DNA of 64,000 bases from Ignavibacteriota bacterium (GTDB lineage: Bacteria > Bacteroidota > Ignavibacteria > Ignavibacteriales > Melioribacteraceae): positions 1,106,501-1,170,500 of the forward strand of contig JADJOX010000007.1 in NCBI GenBank assembly GCA_016713565.1, given 5' to 3'. Positions 53,465-62,800 of the stretch are shown here, in pieces; position 1 is the first letter of the stretch; every line of letters starts with the position of its first letter. A program made the position numbers and the translations under genes. Below the pieces are notes generated by a model, which saw only the letters and a program-made list of their open reading frames with translations, was not told where the DNA came from and made no database searches.

Positions 53465-55330
53465 TTAGTGAATTGGAAGACTAATAATTACATTAGTACC
53501 AACATTTTTCTCACTTTTTATTGTAATGCTTCCATCGTGGTCTTCAATTATTTTTTGACTGATAGAAAGACCTAATCCTGAATTATTAATTTTATTTTTC
53601 GTCCAAAGTGGTTCAAAAACATGTTTTAGGTCAATGTTACTAATACCAATTCCATGATCTTCGAAGTTAATTTCAATTCTATCTTCATTTTTTTCGGTAG
53701 TAACAAAAATATTTCCGCCTTCAGGTAAAGCTTCGCATGCATTTTTTATAATATTGAAATAACTTTGATAAAATTCCTTTTTATCGATATATACATTTAC
53801 ATCTTCGCCTAATCCATATTCAACTTTGCAATTTTTTGTTCTCACGAAATTATGTATTTCTATTGCGAATTCTTGCAAAGTATCATTAAGACTAATAGGC
53901 TGGCGTCTTAAAATTGTTGTTCCTTCTGTGTAATCTGCGGCAGCAACAACTTGACTCGCAACTTGATTTAACTGTTCAAGCATTAGATTTACTACTTGTT
54001 TAACATCTATCGGCAAATCTTTTTTATTTAGATGTTCCGCATAACGTTTACTTACAAGTATCGGTTTTTTCAGATCGTAGGCAATAAAGTTACCCATTTT
54101 ACCAAGCGATTTATTTCTTTCTGTCTTTACTAATTGCTCGACCAATGCGGCATTCTCTAATGCAAAAGCAACATTTAATGAGATTGCGTTTAAGAACATT
54201 TTTTCTTGATCTGTAAATTGACCCTTTAAACTATTAAGTAGTTGCAGTACACCAACAATTTTTTCCTGTTTATCTTTAATTGGAAAAACAAGCATATTTT
54301 TCGTATTGTATCCAGTTATTTTATCAAATGAACCGTCGAATCTATCGTCAATTTTTACATCATTAATATTTAAAATCTCTCCGGTTTGTGCACAATATCC
54401 AGCTAGACCTTCACCTATTTTTAATCTTATTTCTTCAATTTCGTGTGCTACCAAAACCTTCGACCAAATTTCATTTTTTTCAGAATCGACCAAATATAAA
54501 GTTCCTCGATCGGCATTTGTCAAGTTAATAGCAACATCAACAATGTTTTTAAGAACATCGTCTTGTTTAACGTTCGCGTTAACAAGCTGCAGAGCTTTCA
54601 CAATCATTTCAAATTGATCAGCCGTCATAAATTCTTTTTCAGTTTTTATGTCTAAAGTGTCCATTGGTCTCTCTTTTCTTTGGGAATTTTCATTTAACTT
54701 AAAACTTTTATTATTATTATCGGAAGTTTCTTTGTGATTTATACCACTTTCCTCATCTTTTTTATCAATTTGAGAAAGATTGTCAATTATTATTTTTTCT
54801 TGTTTATCAATTGATTTAATTATTTCATCAATATTATATTGATTAACAAAATCTTCCAACAATTCGGATTCTTCGTCAAATTCATCATCAAAATTGTTTT
54901 CAATTAACGGGCTAAATTTCGGACTGTATTCAATATCAAGTTCATTATCTTCAATATTTGACGCAATTTTTTCATCTTGTTTAATCAAATAATCAATTTC
55001 TTCTTTGGACAATTCGATTAAATAAGTATCTGTAAGTGAAACTGAAGTTGAACATCTATTAACATTTTTAAATAATTCTTTTGCTCCGAAAAATTCATTA
55101 TCGGCATAAACAATAGAATTTGATTTTGATTTTTTGTCTTTTTTAAGAAGATTAATTTCACCGTTTACAATTAGAAAAACAGAATTTGCTTTATCTCCTT
55201 CTCTATACAAAACCTCACCGCCGTTTATTGTATGGAGTTTTCCGGTAATTTTTTCTAAGTTCAATCTGGAAATATCTGCATTTTTAAGTAAATTATTATT
55301 TTGTAAAGCTGATATTGATACTTTATCCAT
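53465..55330 (-). CDS. CNB-GAF histidine-kinase-like protein with Tyr in place of phosphoacceptor His
   Basis: The 621-residue protein has an N-terminal cyclic-nucleotide-binding-like domain (about 12-118, GEVLYREGDKANSVFLIVNGEI), an acidic linker (about 120-235), a GAF domain (about 240-395, ADRGTLYLVD, IGEGLAGYCAQTGE) and a kinase-type C-terminus. The HATPase has N box NIIKNACEAL, DHGIGI and GLGLSI. The H-box region reads GNFIAYDLKKPI, with Tyr418 where IAHDLKNP usually has His. ATP may still bind, but His phosphorylation looks lost. No response regulator is adjacent. It starts 26 bases from the divergent DNA glycosylase gene. Confidence 0.85.
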   Translation of the reverse strand: MDKVSISALQNNNLLKNADISRLNLEKITGKLHTINGGEVLYREGDKANSVFLIVNGEINLLKKDKKSKSNSIVYADNEFFGAKELFKNVNRCSTSVSLTDTYLIELSKEEIDYLIKQDEKIASNIEDNELDIEYSPKFSPLIENNFDDEFDEESELLEDFVNQYNIDEIIKSIDKQEKIIIDNLSQIDKKDEESGINHKETSDNNNKSFKLNENSQRKERPMDTLDIKTEKEFMTADQFEMIVKALQLVNANVKQDDVLKNIVDVAINLTNADRGTLYLVDSEKNEIWSKVLVAHEIEEIRLKIGEGLAGYCAQTGEILNINDVKIDDRFDGSFDKITGYNTKNMLVFPIKDKQEKIVGVLQLLNSLKGQFTDQEKMFLNAISLNVAFALENAALVEQLVKTERNKSLGKMGNFIAYDLKKPILVSKRYAEHLNKKDLPIDVKQVVNLMLEQLNQVASQVVAAADYTEGTTILRRQPISLNDTLQEFAIEIHNFVRTKNCKVEYGLGEDVNVYIDKKEFYQSYFNIIKNACEALPEGGNIFVTTEKNEDRIEINFEDHGIGISNIDLKHVFEPLWTKNKINNSGLGLSISQKIIEDHDGSITIKSEKNVGTNVIISLPIH

Positions 55331-55356
55331 TTTAAACCCATTTTTAACTATTTGAT

Positions 55357-55974
55357 ATGAATGAAATTAATGAATATAATTGTGCTGTCAAGCACTTTTT
55401 GGCAAAAGATGTTTCAATTTATAACCTAATGAAAAAACATAAGCCAATTTATCTTAAAAAAAGACGAAATTATTTTGTTCAACTTTGCAATTCTATTGTT
55501 GGTCAACAGCTTTCTGTAAAATCTGCAAGCGCGATTAGAGGAAGGTTTTTAAATTATTATAATAATCTTCCAACTCCCGAATTGGTAAATGAAACTGATT
55601 TTGCGGTTTTACGTTCACTTGGTTTGTCCAATGCGAAAGCAAAATATGTTAAAGATTTAGCAAAGCAAATTATTGACAAAAATATTTCTCTGAAAAATAT
55701 TGGCGCTAAATCAGATGAAGAAATTATTGATACTTTAACAAAGGTAAAAGGTATTGGGCCTTGGACAACACACATGTTTTTAATGTTTGTACTCGGAAGA
55801 AAAAATATTTTACCAACAGGTGATCTTGGCATAAAAAAAGCAATTATGTTAAATTATAACCTTAAAAATTTACCTACTGGTGAAGATATTTCTAAATTAT
55901 CTAAAAAGAATAATTGGAATCCTTATAATACTTATGCGTGCATGTATTTATGGAAATCAATAGATGGAGAATGA
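55357..55974 (+). CDS. DNA-3-methyladenine glycosylase (AlkA-type HhH-GPD)
   Basis: The 205-residue protein has the HhH-GPD fold: LCNSIVGQQLSVKSASAIRGRF at the start of the core, the hairpin KVKGIGPWTTHMFLMFVLGR and the catalytic Asp in LPTGDLGIKKAI. This fits bacterial AlkA-type enzymes that excise 3-alkyladenine. It lacks the long AlkA N-terminal domain, which is normal for this subgroup. It is the first gene of an operon with an ECF sigma factor 9 bases later. Confidence 0.9.
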   Translation: MNEINEYNCAVKHFLAKDVSIYNLMKKHKPIYLKKRRNYFVQLCNSIVGQQLSVKSASAIRGRFLNYYNNLPTPELVNETDFAVLRSLGLSNAKAKYVKDLAKQIIDKNISLKNIGAKSDEEIIDTLTKVKGIGPWTTHMFLMFVLGRKNILPTGDLGIKKAIMLNYNLKNLPTGEDISKLSKKNNWNPYNTYACMYLWKSIDGE

Positions 55975-55983
55975 ATCTTTTTT

Positions 55984-56370
55984 ATGATCGATACATCAAA
56001 TAACGTTACGGAAGAACAATTAATTGAAAAAGCAATTAAAGGCGATAAAAATTCACTTTCTCAATTAGTTAAAAATCATGAACAAACGGTTTACAATTTT
56101 GCGTTTAAAATTTGCAGAAACAAAGAACGTGCTGAAAATACAATGCAGGAAACCTTTTTGAGCATGATTAAATCTTTAAATCAGTTTTCAGGTAATTCTA
56201 AATTATCTACATGGCTTTATACAATTGTCAGCAATCATTGTTTAATGCTTGCAAGGTCTCAAAAAAAATATGATTATGTTAATCTGGAAAATGAAGAAGG
56301 ATTAATTGAAGATAAAAATATTGCGGATTGGAAATTTTCTCCAGAAAAATTACTGAAAATATTGAGTTAA
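55984..56370 (+). CDS. ECF sigma factor, N-terminal part (split by frameshift)
   Basis: The 128-residue frame carries sigma region 2: LIEKAIKGDKNSLSQLVKNHEQTVYNFAFKICRN (shortened), the -10 recognition helix ENTMQETFLSMIKSLNQF and STWLYTIVSNHCL. It ends early in PEKLLKILS. Region 4 is in another frame directly downstream (56328 entry). Inserting one A in GAAAAATT near 56345 joins them as PEKITENIELKKLLDDAV, giving a normal ECF sigma of about 193 residues. It follows the glycosylase gene by 9 bases. Confidence 0.82.
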   Translation: MIDTSNNVTEEQLIEKAIKGDKNSLSQLVKNHEQTVYNFAFKICRNKERAENTMQETFLSMIKSLNQFSGNSKLSTWLYTIVSNHCLMLARSQKKYDYVNLENEEGLIEDKNIADWKFSPEKLLKILS

Positions 56371-56564
56371 AAAAATTGCTGGATGATGCGGTTGAAAAAC
56401 TTCCTCCGGAATACAGAATTGTATTTATGTTAAGAGATGTAGAAGGTTTATCGACAAGTGAAACGAGTGAAATAGTAAATTTATCAGTTCCGGCAATAAA
56501 ATCCAGATTACATAGAGCCAGAGCATTTTTAAGAAATGAATTAAATAAGACTTTACATATATGA
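56328..56564 (+). CDS. ECF sigma factor, C-terminal region 4 (frameshifted continuation)
   Basis: This frame contains the region 4 helix-turn-helix for -35 recognition: LPPEYRIVFMLRDVEGLSTSE, then TSEIVNLSVPAIKSRLHRARAFL. The ATG at 56328 lies inside the upstream frame and is not a convincing start. It overlaps the anti-sigma start by 4 bases (ATGA), so coupled translation with the anti-sigma gene is retained. It should be read as the end of the gene that starts at 55984. Confidence 0.78.
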   Translation: MEIFSRKITENIELKKLLDDAVEKLPPEYRIVFMLRDVEGLSTSETSEIVNLSVPAIKSRLHRARAFLRNELNKTLHI

Positions 56565-56806
56565 AAAATCAAAATGTTTCCTGCAAAGAAGTAATGAACC
56601 ACATTTGCGACAGTTTAGGTGAAGATTTAAATTCTCCAAAATGTATAAATATTAAAGTTCATTTGGAAAATTGCCCAAGCTGCCAAAAATATTTTGATTC
56701 TGTTGAATCAACAATCAGTTTTTATAAAAAATACAATGTTGAACTTGATAGCGAAGGGCATAACAGATTATTATCAGTATTAGGATTAAAGGAAAACAAT
56801 GAATAA
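56561..56806 (+). CDS. soluble ZAS-type anti-sigma factor
   Basis: The 81-residue protein carries a zinc-binding anti-sigma domain: Cys8, then His34-x3-Cys38-x2-Cys41 in HLENCPSC, as in RsrA/ChrR-type factors. Two more cysteines (16 and 28) lie in the same helices. It has no transmembrane helix, so it is cytoplasmic and could sense thiol oxidation directly. It overlaps the sigma gene by 4 bases and the OsmC gene by 8 bases. A redox role is inference from motif and neighbours. Confidence 0.82.
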   Translation: MKNQNVSCKEVMNHICDSLGEDLNSPKCINIKVHLENCPSCQKYFDSVESTISFYKKYNVELDSEGHNRLLSVLGLKENNE

Positions 56807-57233
56807 CTCACACTATTATGAAACAACTGTTACTTGGACAGAAGGAAGAAAAGGAATTTTAAGCGAACCGACTTTACACAATATTGAAGTCGCAACTCCG
56901 CCGGAATTTCCCAAAGGTGTTCCAAATATTTGGTCACCCGAACATTTGTTTGTAGCTTCGGTAAATATTTGTTTGATGACAACATTTCTCGCAATTGCGG
57001 AAAACTCTAAGTTAGAATTTTCCAGTTTTAAATGTAATGCCAAAGGAAAATTAGATAAAGTAGAAAACGGATATATGATCACCGAAATTGAATTATATCC
57101 TGAAGTCACCGTAAATTCAGAAAAAGACAAAGAAAGAGCTGAACGAATTGTTCAAAAAGCTGAGCAGCATTGTTTAATTTCAAATTCGATAAAATCCGAA
57201 ATTAAACTTTTTCCCAATGTTACTTTTATGTAA
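56799..57233 (+). CDS. OsmC family protein
   Basis: The 144-residue protein has the OsmC fold with conserved cysteines in HLFVASVNICLMTTFLAIA (about residue 55) and AEQHCLISNSIKSEI (about 128). RKGILSEPTLHNIEVATPPEFP is a typical opening strand region. It should reduce organic hydroperoxides. It overlaps the anti-sigma gene by 8 bases, so it is a probable operon member and possible regulon target of the sigma factor. A hairpin follows its stop. Confidence 0.88.
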   Translation: MNNSHYYETTVTWTEGRKGILSEPTLHNIEVATPPEFPKGVPNIWSPEHLFVASVNICLMTTFLAIAENSKLEFSSFKCNAKGKLDKVENGYMITEIELYPEVTVNSEKDKERAERIVQKAEQHCLISNSIKSEIKLFPNVTFM

Positions 57234-57262
57234 AAAAAATATTTGATTATTTATTTTGATAC

Positions 57263-57293
57263 AACCTCCGAGGTTTTTAAAACTTTGGAGGTT
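57263..57293. terminator. hairpin after the sigma/OsmC operon
   Basis: AACCTCC at 57263-57269 pairs with GGAGGTT at 57287-57293, with further partial pairing of GGTTTT with AAAACTT inside. On the plus strand TTCGTTTCC follows. It lies between the convergent ends of the OsmC and AhpD-like genes and likely terminates the OsmC operon, and perhaps both. Confidence 0.7.
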
Positions 57294-57313
57294 TCGTTTC
57301 CTATTTCATTAAA

Positions 57314-57871
57314 TTAATATTTATATCCTTTTGCTTCTTCTTCCGAAGTTTCAACTCCTAAACCGTTCGCTATCCTAGAAACAAAATTAAAGTAGCTTAC
57401 AATCAAATTTACGTTTAAAATATCTTCATCGCTTAAATCATGAATTCTTAAATTCTGAACGTCATATTCGTTTACCAAACCGGGAGTTACGGTCAATTTT
57501 TCCGCATAATTTAATATGGCGTGAACTCTAATAGGAAATTCAATTGATTTATAATCGCTGATCAGCATATTAATTTTTGATTCGTCATCCCAAAAATTTT
57601 TTAATGCTTCGGCATGATGATGAATACAATAACTGCAATTATTTATTGAGGAAACAACAACGGCAATCAACTCTTTTTCTTCTTTTGAAATATTTGATTC
57701 ACTATAAATAATTGATAAGTATAAATCCAGATGATGTTTCATTGAATCCACATCAATACTATGTATTTTCATTACATTAGAAATTTTACCCCTTGTATTT
57801 AAAATTTCATCATAAACTTGCTTTAGTTTACCCGTTGCTTCATTTTCATTAATTTGTTTTATCCAAGCCAT
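57314..57871 (-). CDS. AhpD-like/peroxidase-related protein
   Basis: The 185-residue protein has the carboxymuconolactone decarboxylase/AhpD fold, with the redox motif CSYCIHHHAEAL (Cys79, Cys82, His86). ELIAVVVSSINNC before it and SDEDILNVNLIVSYFNFVSRIANGLGV at the end match the uncharacterised peroxidase-related subgroup. It may act in peroxide defence, like the OsmC proteins nearby. It is transcribed toward the sigma/OsmC operon. Confidence 0.87.
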   Translation of the reverse strand: MAWIKQINENEATGKLKQVYDEILNTRGKISNVMKIHSIDVDSMKHHLDLYLSIIYSESNISKEEKELIAVVVSSINNCSYCIHHHAEALKNFWDDESKINMLISDYKSIEFPIRVHAILNYAEKLTVTPGLVNEYDVQNLRIHDLSDEDILNVNLIVSYFNFVSRIANGLGVETSEEEAKGYKY

Positions 57872-58004
57872 TTTTAAAATTCCTATAAATTCACTTAATT
57901 ATGCAAAAAATAATTATTATGCTAAATGCAAATTAAGTTTTAACAATATTTTATACAACAAGTTTATTTTATAAATTTAAAAACACTAATAAAATATTAG
58001 ATCG

Positions 58005-59288
58005 ATGAAAAACAACTTTTATACAGAATTTGACTTTGAGAGAATAAAATCAAGTGATCGTCAAGATTACCGGTCACCGTTTCAAATCGATAGAGACAGA
58101 ATTATACATTCCTCGGAATTCAGAAGACTTCAAGGGAAAACTCAGGTTTTTCTTCCAGGAGAATATGATTATTACAGAACACGATTGACTCATTCAATTG
58201 AGGTCGCTCAAATTGGAAGATCCTTATGTAATTATCTTGTAAATTCTCAAAGAAATATTTTGACGGAAAATTTTTACTTGGATTCCGATTTGGTTGAATC
58301 AGCCTGCTTGACTCACGATTTGGGCCATCCGCCATTCGGTCATGCCGGAGAAAGAACTTTGCACAAGCTAATGAAAAATTACGGCGGTTTTGAAGGTAAC
58401 GCTCAAACACTGCGACTCATTACAGAAATTTTTTATAAAAATGAAAATGAAAGACGCGGTATGAATCCCACGCGCGCTTTTTTAGACAGCATTCTAAAAT
58501 ACAAAAGTCTTTACGGCGATTTGCAAAATCCTGAGAATCATTTTATTTATGATTATCAAGTAGATTATATAAATTTCACGTTCGATACAAAATCTCAAAA
58601 TCTTAATTATAATCTAAATTTAAATCCCGGTGATGAATTAAATTCTATAAGAAGTATTGAATGCCAAATTATGGATTGGGCGGATGATACGGCTTATGCA
58701 ATAAATGATTTGGTTGATAGTATTTCAGGCGGATTTATAAATATTTACAAATTGCATCATTGGAAAGAAAATCATCAATCTGCCTTATCAGAAAATCAAA
58801 ATAAATTTATTGATGAAATTATTCATTGGATAAAAAATGACAGATACAAACAAAAATTTGGATCACAGATAGGTGATTTTATTCGTGCCTGCCAATTGGA
58901 AGAATCAAATTCCTTCTTATCAAAACTGACGAACCGTTATAAATATAATTTGAAAATTGATACTGAATTCAAAGAAAAAGTTAATCTTTATAAAAAGATT
59001 GCCGCTGATTTAGTATTTAAATCGGCTCAAATTCATCAAATGGAATTTAAGGGCGATAAAATGCTTACAAGTATTTTCAAAGCCCTTGAAGATAATTATA
59101 TTATTTCATTAAAAAGTATGCGTCTTTTACCGGATTTTACGGATAATTTAATTAGAAACGAAAAAGAACCAAATATACGAGCGAGATTGGTTTGCGATTA
59201 TTTATCAGGAATGACTGATTCTTTTGCAATAAGAAATTTTAAACGGTTATTTGACTCGGATTATAGTTCAATAAATGATATTATTTAA
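58005..59288 (+). CDS. dgt: deoxyguanosinetriphosphate triphosphohydrolase family protein
   Basis: The 427-residue HD-superfamily protein has FQIDRDRIIHSSEFRRLQGKTQVF, TRLTHSIEVAQIGRSL, CLTHDLGHPPFGHAGE (HD metal residues) and EGNAQTLRLI, plus IMDWADDTAYAINDL with the fourth metal ligand. Dgt hydrolyses dGTP, or related dNTPs, to the nucleoside and triphosphate. Length is typical of the non-E. coli subgroup. It is followed 68 bases later by the YHS gene. Confidence 0.92.
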   Translation: MKNNFYTEFDFERIKSSDRQDYRSPFQIDRDRIIHSSEFRRLQGKTQVFLPGEYDYYRTRLTHSIEVAQIGRSLCNYLVNSQRNILTENFYLDSDLVESACLTHDLGHPPFGHAGERTLHKLMKNYGGFEGNAQTLRLITEIFYKNENERRGMNPTRAFLDSILKYKSLYGDLQNPENHFIYDYQVDYINFTFDTKSQNLNYNLNLNPGDELNSIRSIECQIMDWADDTAYAINDLVDSISGGFINIYKLHHWKENHQSALSENQNKFIDEIIHWIKNDRYKQKFGSQIGDFIRACQLEESNSFLSKLTNRYKYNLKIDTEFKEKVNLYKKIAADLVFKSAQIHQMEFKGDKMLTSIFKALEDNYIISLKSMRLLPDFTDNLIRNEKEPNIRARLVCDYLSGMTDSFAIRNFKRLFDSDYSSINDII

Positions 59289-59356
59289 TTTTTAATTTGA
59301 CAAAGAATAAAATATCCATCTTTATTATCGATAATATTTTAAAAATAGATTGAACT

Positions 59357-59830
59357 ATGATAAGCAAATTATTTAAACTTTTGTTTTATATAATATTCTT
59401 CGTCGCTATAATTGCGGTGTTCGCTAGGTATTTATTTTCTATATCTTACCTTCCCGTAAAAATTCATTCCAAATATTATAAATCTTCAAATCTTGCCATA
59501 GAAGGATACGATATGGTACAGTACTTTAAAGAAAATGATTTCAAAAAAGGTAATGACATGTTTTATGTTAATTGGAATGATTATAATTGGCTGTTTAAAT
59601 CTTCTACAAATTCCAATTTATTTAAAGCACATCCGTTAAATTATGCGCCTCAGTTCGGAGGATACTGCAGCTATATGATCACAAAAAATATTGCTTATCC
59701 TTGCGATCCTAAAGTATTTTATATTTATAAAAGAAAGCTTTATTTATTTTCAAGTGAATCCAAAAAAGACGCTTTTATTGCCGATATCGATAATCAAATT
59801 GAAAAAGCATCTTTAAATTGGAATAAATAA
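59357..59830 (+). CDS. membrane-anchored YHS domain protein
   Basis: The 157-residue protein has an N-terminal hydrophobic anchor (LFKLLFYIIFFVAIIAVFARYLF) and a YHS domain: AIEGYDMVQYFKEND, WLFKSSTNSNLFKAHPLNYAPQFGGYCSYMI and DPKVFYIYKRKLYLFSS. YHS domains are small metal-associated modules found near metal transporters and hydroxylases. The usual Ala-Val-Ala after GYD is changed to MVQ. Its stop is 1 base from the end of the convergent peptidase gene. Confidence 0.85.
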   Translation: MISKLFKLLFYIIFFVAIIAVFARYLFSISYLPVKIHSKYYKSSNLAIEGYDMVQYFKENDFKKGNDMFYVNWNDYNWLFKSSTNSNLFKAHPLNYAPQFGGYCSYMITKNIAYPCDPKVFYIYKRKLYLFSSESKKDAFIADIDNQIEKASLNWNK

Positions 59831-59831
59831 T

Positions 59832-62800
59832 TTATCTTTCTGCCAAAATTATTTTCACTTCTTCGGTTTTTCCGTTTCTTTCAATAGTTAAAGTTACTTC
59901 ATCTCCGGGCTGATGTTCTTTTAATTGATCTGAATACTCTTTTAAGTTTTTGCAATCCTTGCCATTGACTTTTTTAATTATATCTCCAATCAACAATCCG
60001 GCTTTAGCGCCGGGGGAATTTTCGGAAACCGCCGCGACTTTAACTCCTTCACCGCTATAAGCAAAATCCGGCATTGTTCCAGTCGAGACTTTTCTTCCTT
60101 CTTTCGGTTTATTATTATCATTTTTTGTTTCATTTTTAGCAATGGGCATTTCACCTGTAAAATTCATCGCGTCATCTCTATCAGCTAAATAAACCAAGGT
60201 TTCTCTTGCAACCGTTATAACTTTCACCAATCCATCAGCATCAATCTTTTCTATTTTATCTGTTGGTTTATGATAATCTTCATTAGGTCCGCTGAAAAAT
60301 TGAACCGCGGGAACGCCTTTTTCTATAAAGGCTACTTGATCGCTTGCGTCCAATTCTTGTGTAATTATTTCAGATGAAACTCCGGTTGTGTATTCAGTTC
60401 CCATAAAAATAAATTTCCATTCGCGAGCATTGTCTCCGTTTAGAATCATAATTTTCTTTCCGTGTAATCTTCCAACTGTATCAAAATTCAAATTTGCAAA
60501 AATTTTATCGGCTGTAAATTTTTTATAATTTCCGATAAAATATTTTGAACCTATTTGTCCGGCTTCTTCACCGCTGAATGCCGCAAAAATTATTGTACGA
60601 GCTGGTTTAAGAGTTTTACCTAAAACTTCTGCTAATTCCAATAAAACCGCTACTCCGCTTGCATTATCATCGGCGCCGTTATGTATTTGTCCTTCATTAC
60701 CTTTTCTTACGTCGGGCCAACCTAATCCCAAATGATCGTAATGCGCCGAAACCACAACCGCTTCTTTTAGATCTGGATTTGTTCCCGCTATAATTCCAAT
60801 TACATTTGTAATTTTCAAATTACCTTTTCCGTGAAATTCTTTTTCAAAAGTTTGAAAATAATTTCCTTCATCGCTTCCCGGTTGCAGTCCATATTCTTTA
60901 AATTTTTCGGCAATATAATTTGCCGCATTTTGTAGCTCACTGCTTCCAAGTTCTCTTCCTTTCATTTCATCGGAAGCAAGATACGCAATATGCTCCATCA
61001 TTCTTTTGGATGAAAAAACAGGAGCCAATTCTGCTAATGCTTTTCTTGGTTTTAACTTTATTTCGGAAATTTTAGTTTTTGTATTTAAAATTTTTACCAA
61101 AGGTGAATTAATAACCGGCCATTGACCTTTATCAATATTTACGGGTTCATCTCCTTCAAAAGTAAGATAACTATATTTACCGTAATGTGGAAGTTTCCTT
61201 ACTAAGCCGGAATCTGCTTTTTCATTTCCAATAGATAAATACACAACAGCATTATTAATATTTGCGGGATTATTTACAGAAACAATAAAACTATTATTAT
61301 TTTTCGAATGAGATTTTGATTCAAATTTAATTGAATCAGGTGTGATTCCTGAATTAAAAACATTTAATATATTATTTAACATCGACTGAAACTTATTCTC
61401 TCCCAATATCCAAACTGCTTTATCTGAAGGAATTTTATCTATTTCATTTTCATTTTTTATTTCAAACTTTTCTTCATTTCCTTTTATCCATTGTGCTGTA
61501 AAATTTTGATAAACTTTTAATTTCTTGTCATTAGTTGACGGTAATATAATTAAAGTTTTTTCCGCACCGAACGCGGTTGATAATGCGGCGGGAATTTCAT
61601 TAGGATCTAATATTCTGAAGACATCAAATTGAGGATCTACAAATACTTTAAGCGGTTCCGCATTTAATGTTAATGAAATTTTTCCGTTTTTATCATTAAG
61701 TTCGCAATTTTCAATTTTGGTTTCATCTTTATAAACAATTGCTACCGGAACAGTAATTTTATAAACATCTTCTTTTTGAATTTGTTTAATGGAAAAACTT
61801 AAATTATAAACGTTTCCGAATTGTTCAACTTTCACATTTTCCAAACTTAACTGCGGTGCGCCTGTTCTTCCAATCCATTGATCAAAAAACCATTTAAGGT
61901 TTTTTCCCGTTACTTCCTCAAATGAAATTCTTATATCATCGAAAGAAGCCTTTTTAAATTTGTTATTTCTATTAAAAACTTGAAATGCTTTTGTAAAATT
62001 CTCATCCCCTACTAAATTTCTCAGCATATGAAAAACCATTGAAGATTTTCCGTAACCTATTGCTTCACTCGCGGCATTGTGACGCGAAATAAATTTATTC
62101 AAAGGAAAATCATTATTTGTTTTTACGTAATCAGTAAATTTCTGCAAGGTCGATCTTCTATATTCTTCGGCTTGTCCGCGCTGTTCTTTAATTAAATGAT
62201 CAGCCATATACGCGGTTAACCCTTCGCACCAATTTCCTTTGTTAAAATCTACGTAAACGCTGTTGCCCCAATAATTATGTAAAAGTTCATGCGGGTAAGA
62301 AGAATGCAGAATAAACGGAAAGCGGATAATTTTTTCGCCAAGTAAAGTAAATGAAGGCATTCCGTATCCCGTTTCCCAAAAATTTTCTACAAGCGCAAAT
62401 TTGGAATACGGAAATGTTCCTATTAATTGACGGTACATTTCTAAATATTGAGCCGTTGTTTCCAAATACTTATTTGCCAAACCTTCATCCGGTGTTCGCA
62501 AAAAAGCAAAAGCATCAACTGATCCTGCTGAATATTTGTATTCATTAAATTTTGCCGCGATCAAAAAGATTTCTTCCTGAGGAGTTGGCGAATCCCAAAC
62601 ATCCAAATGAATATTATTCTCGGTTTTGTCTAAAGTTCGTTTACCCTGACTAACAGTTTTCCAGTCTTTAGGAAGTTCTGTAGACAATTCAAAACTCAAT
62701 AATTCATCTTTTATTGTAGGAATCCAATAAGTAGAACCCGCAAGATAAACGCCCAAATCACTTATTATTCCCGGAGATTCACTGAATCCGCGCTGATAAT

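Noticed and set aside
59297..59328. TTGACA and TATTAT as a sigma-70 promoter for the YHS gene
   Set aside because: The spacer is 20 bases, too long, and this phylum uses different promoter motifs.
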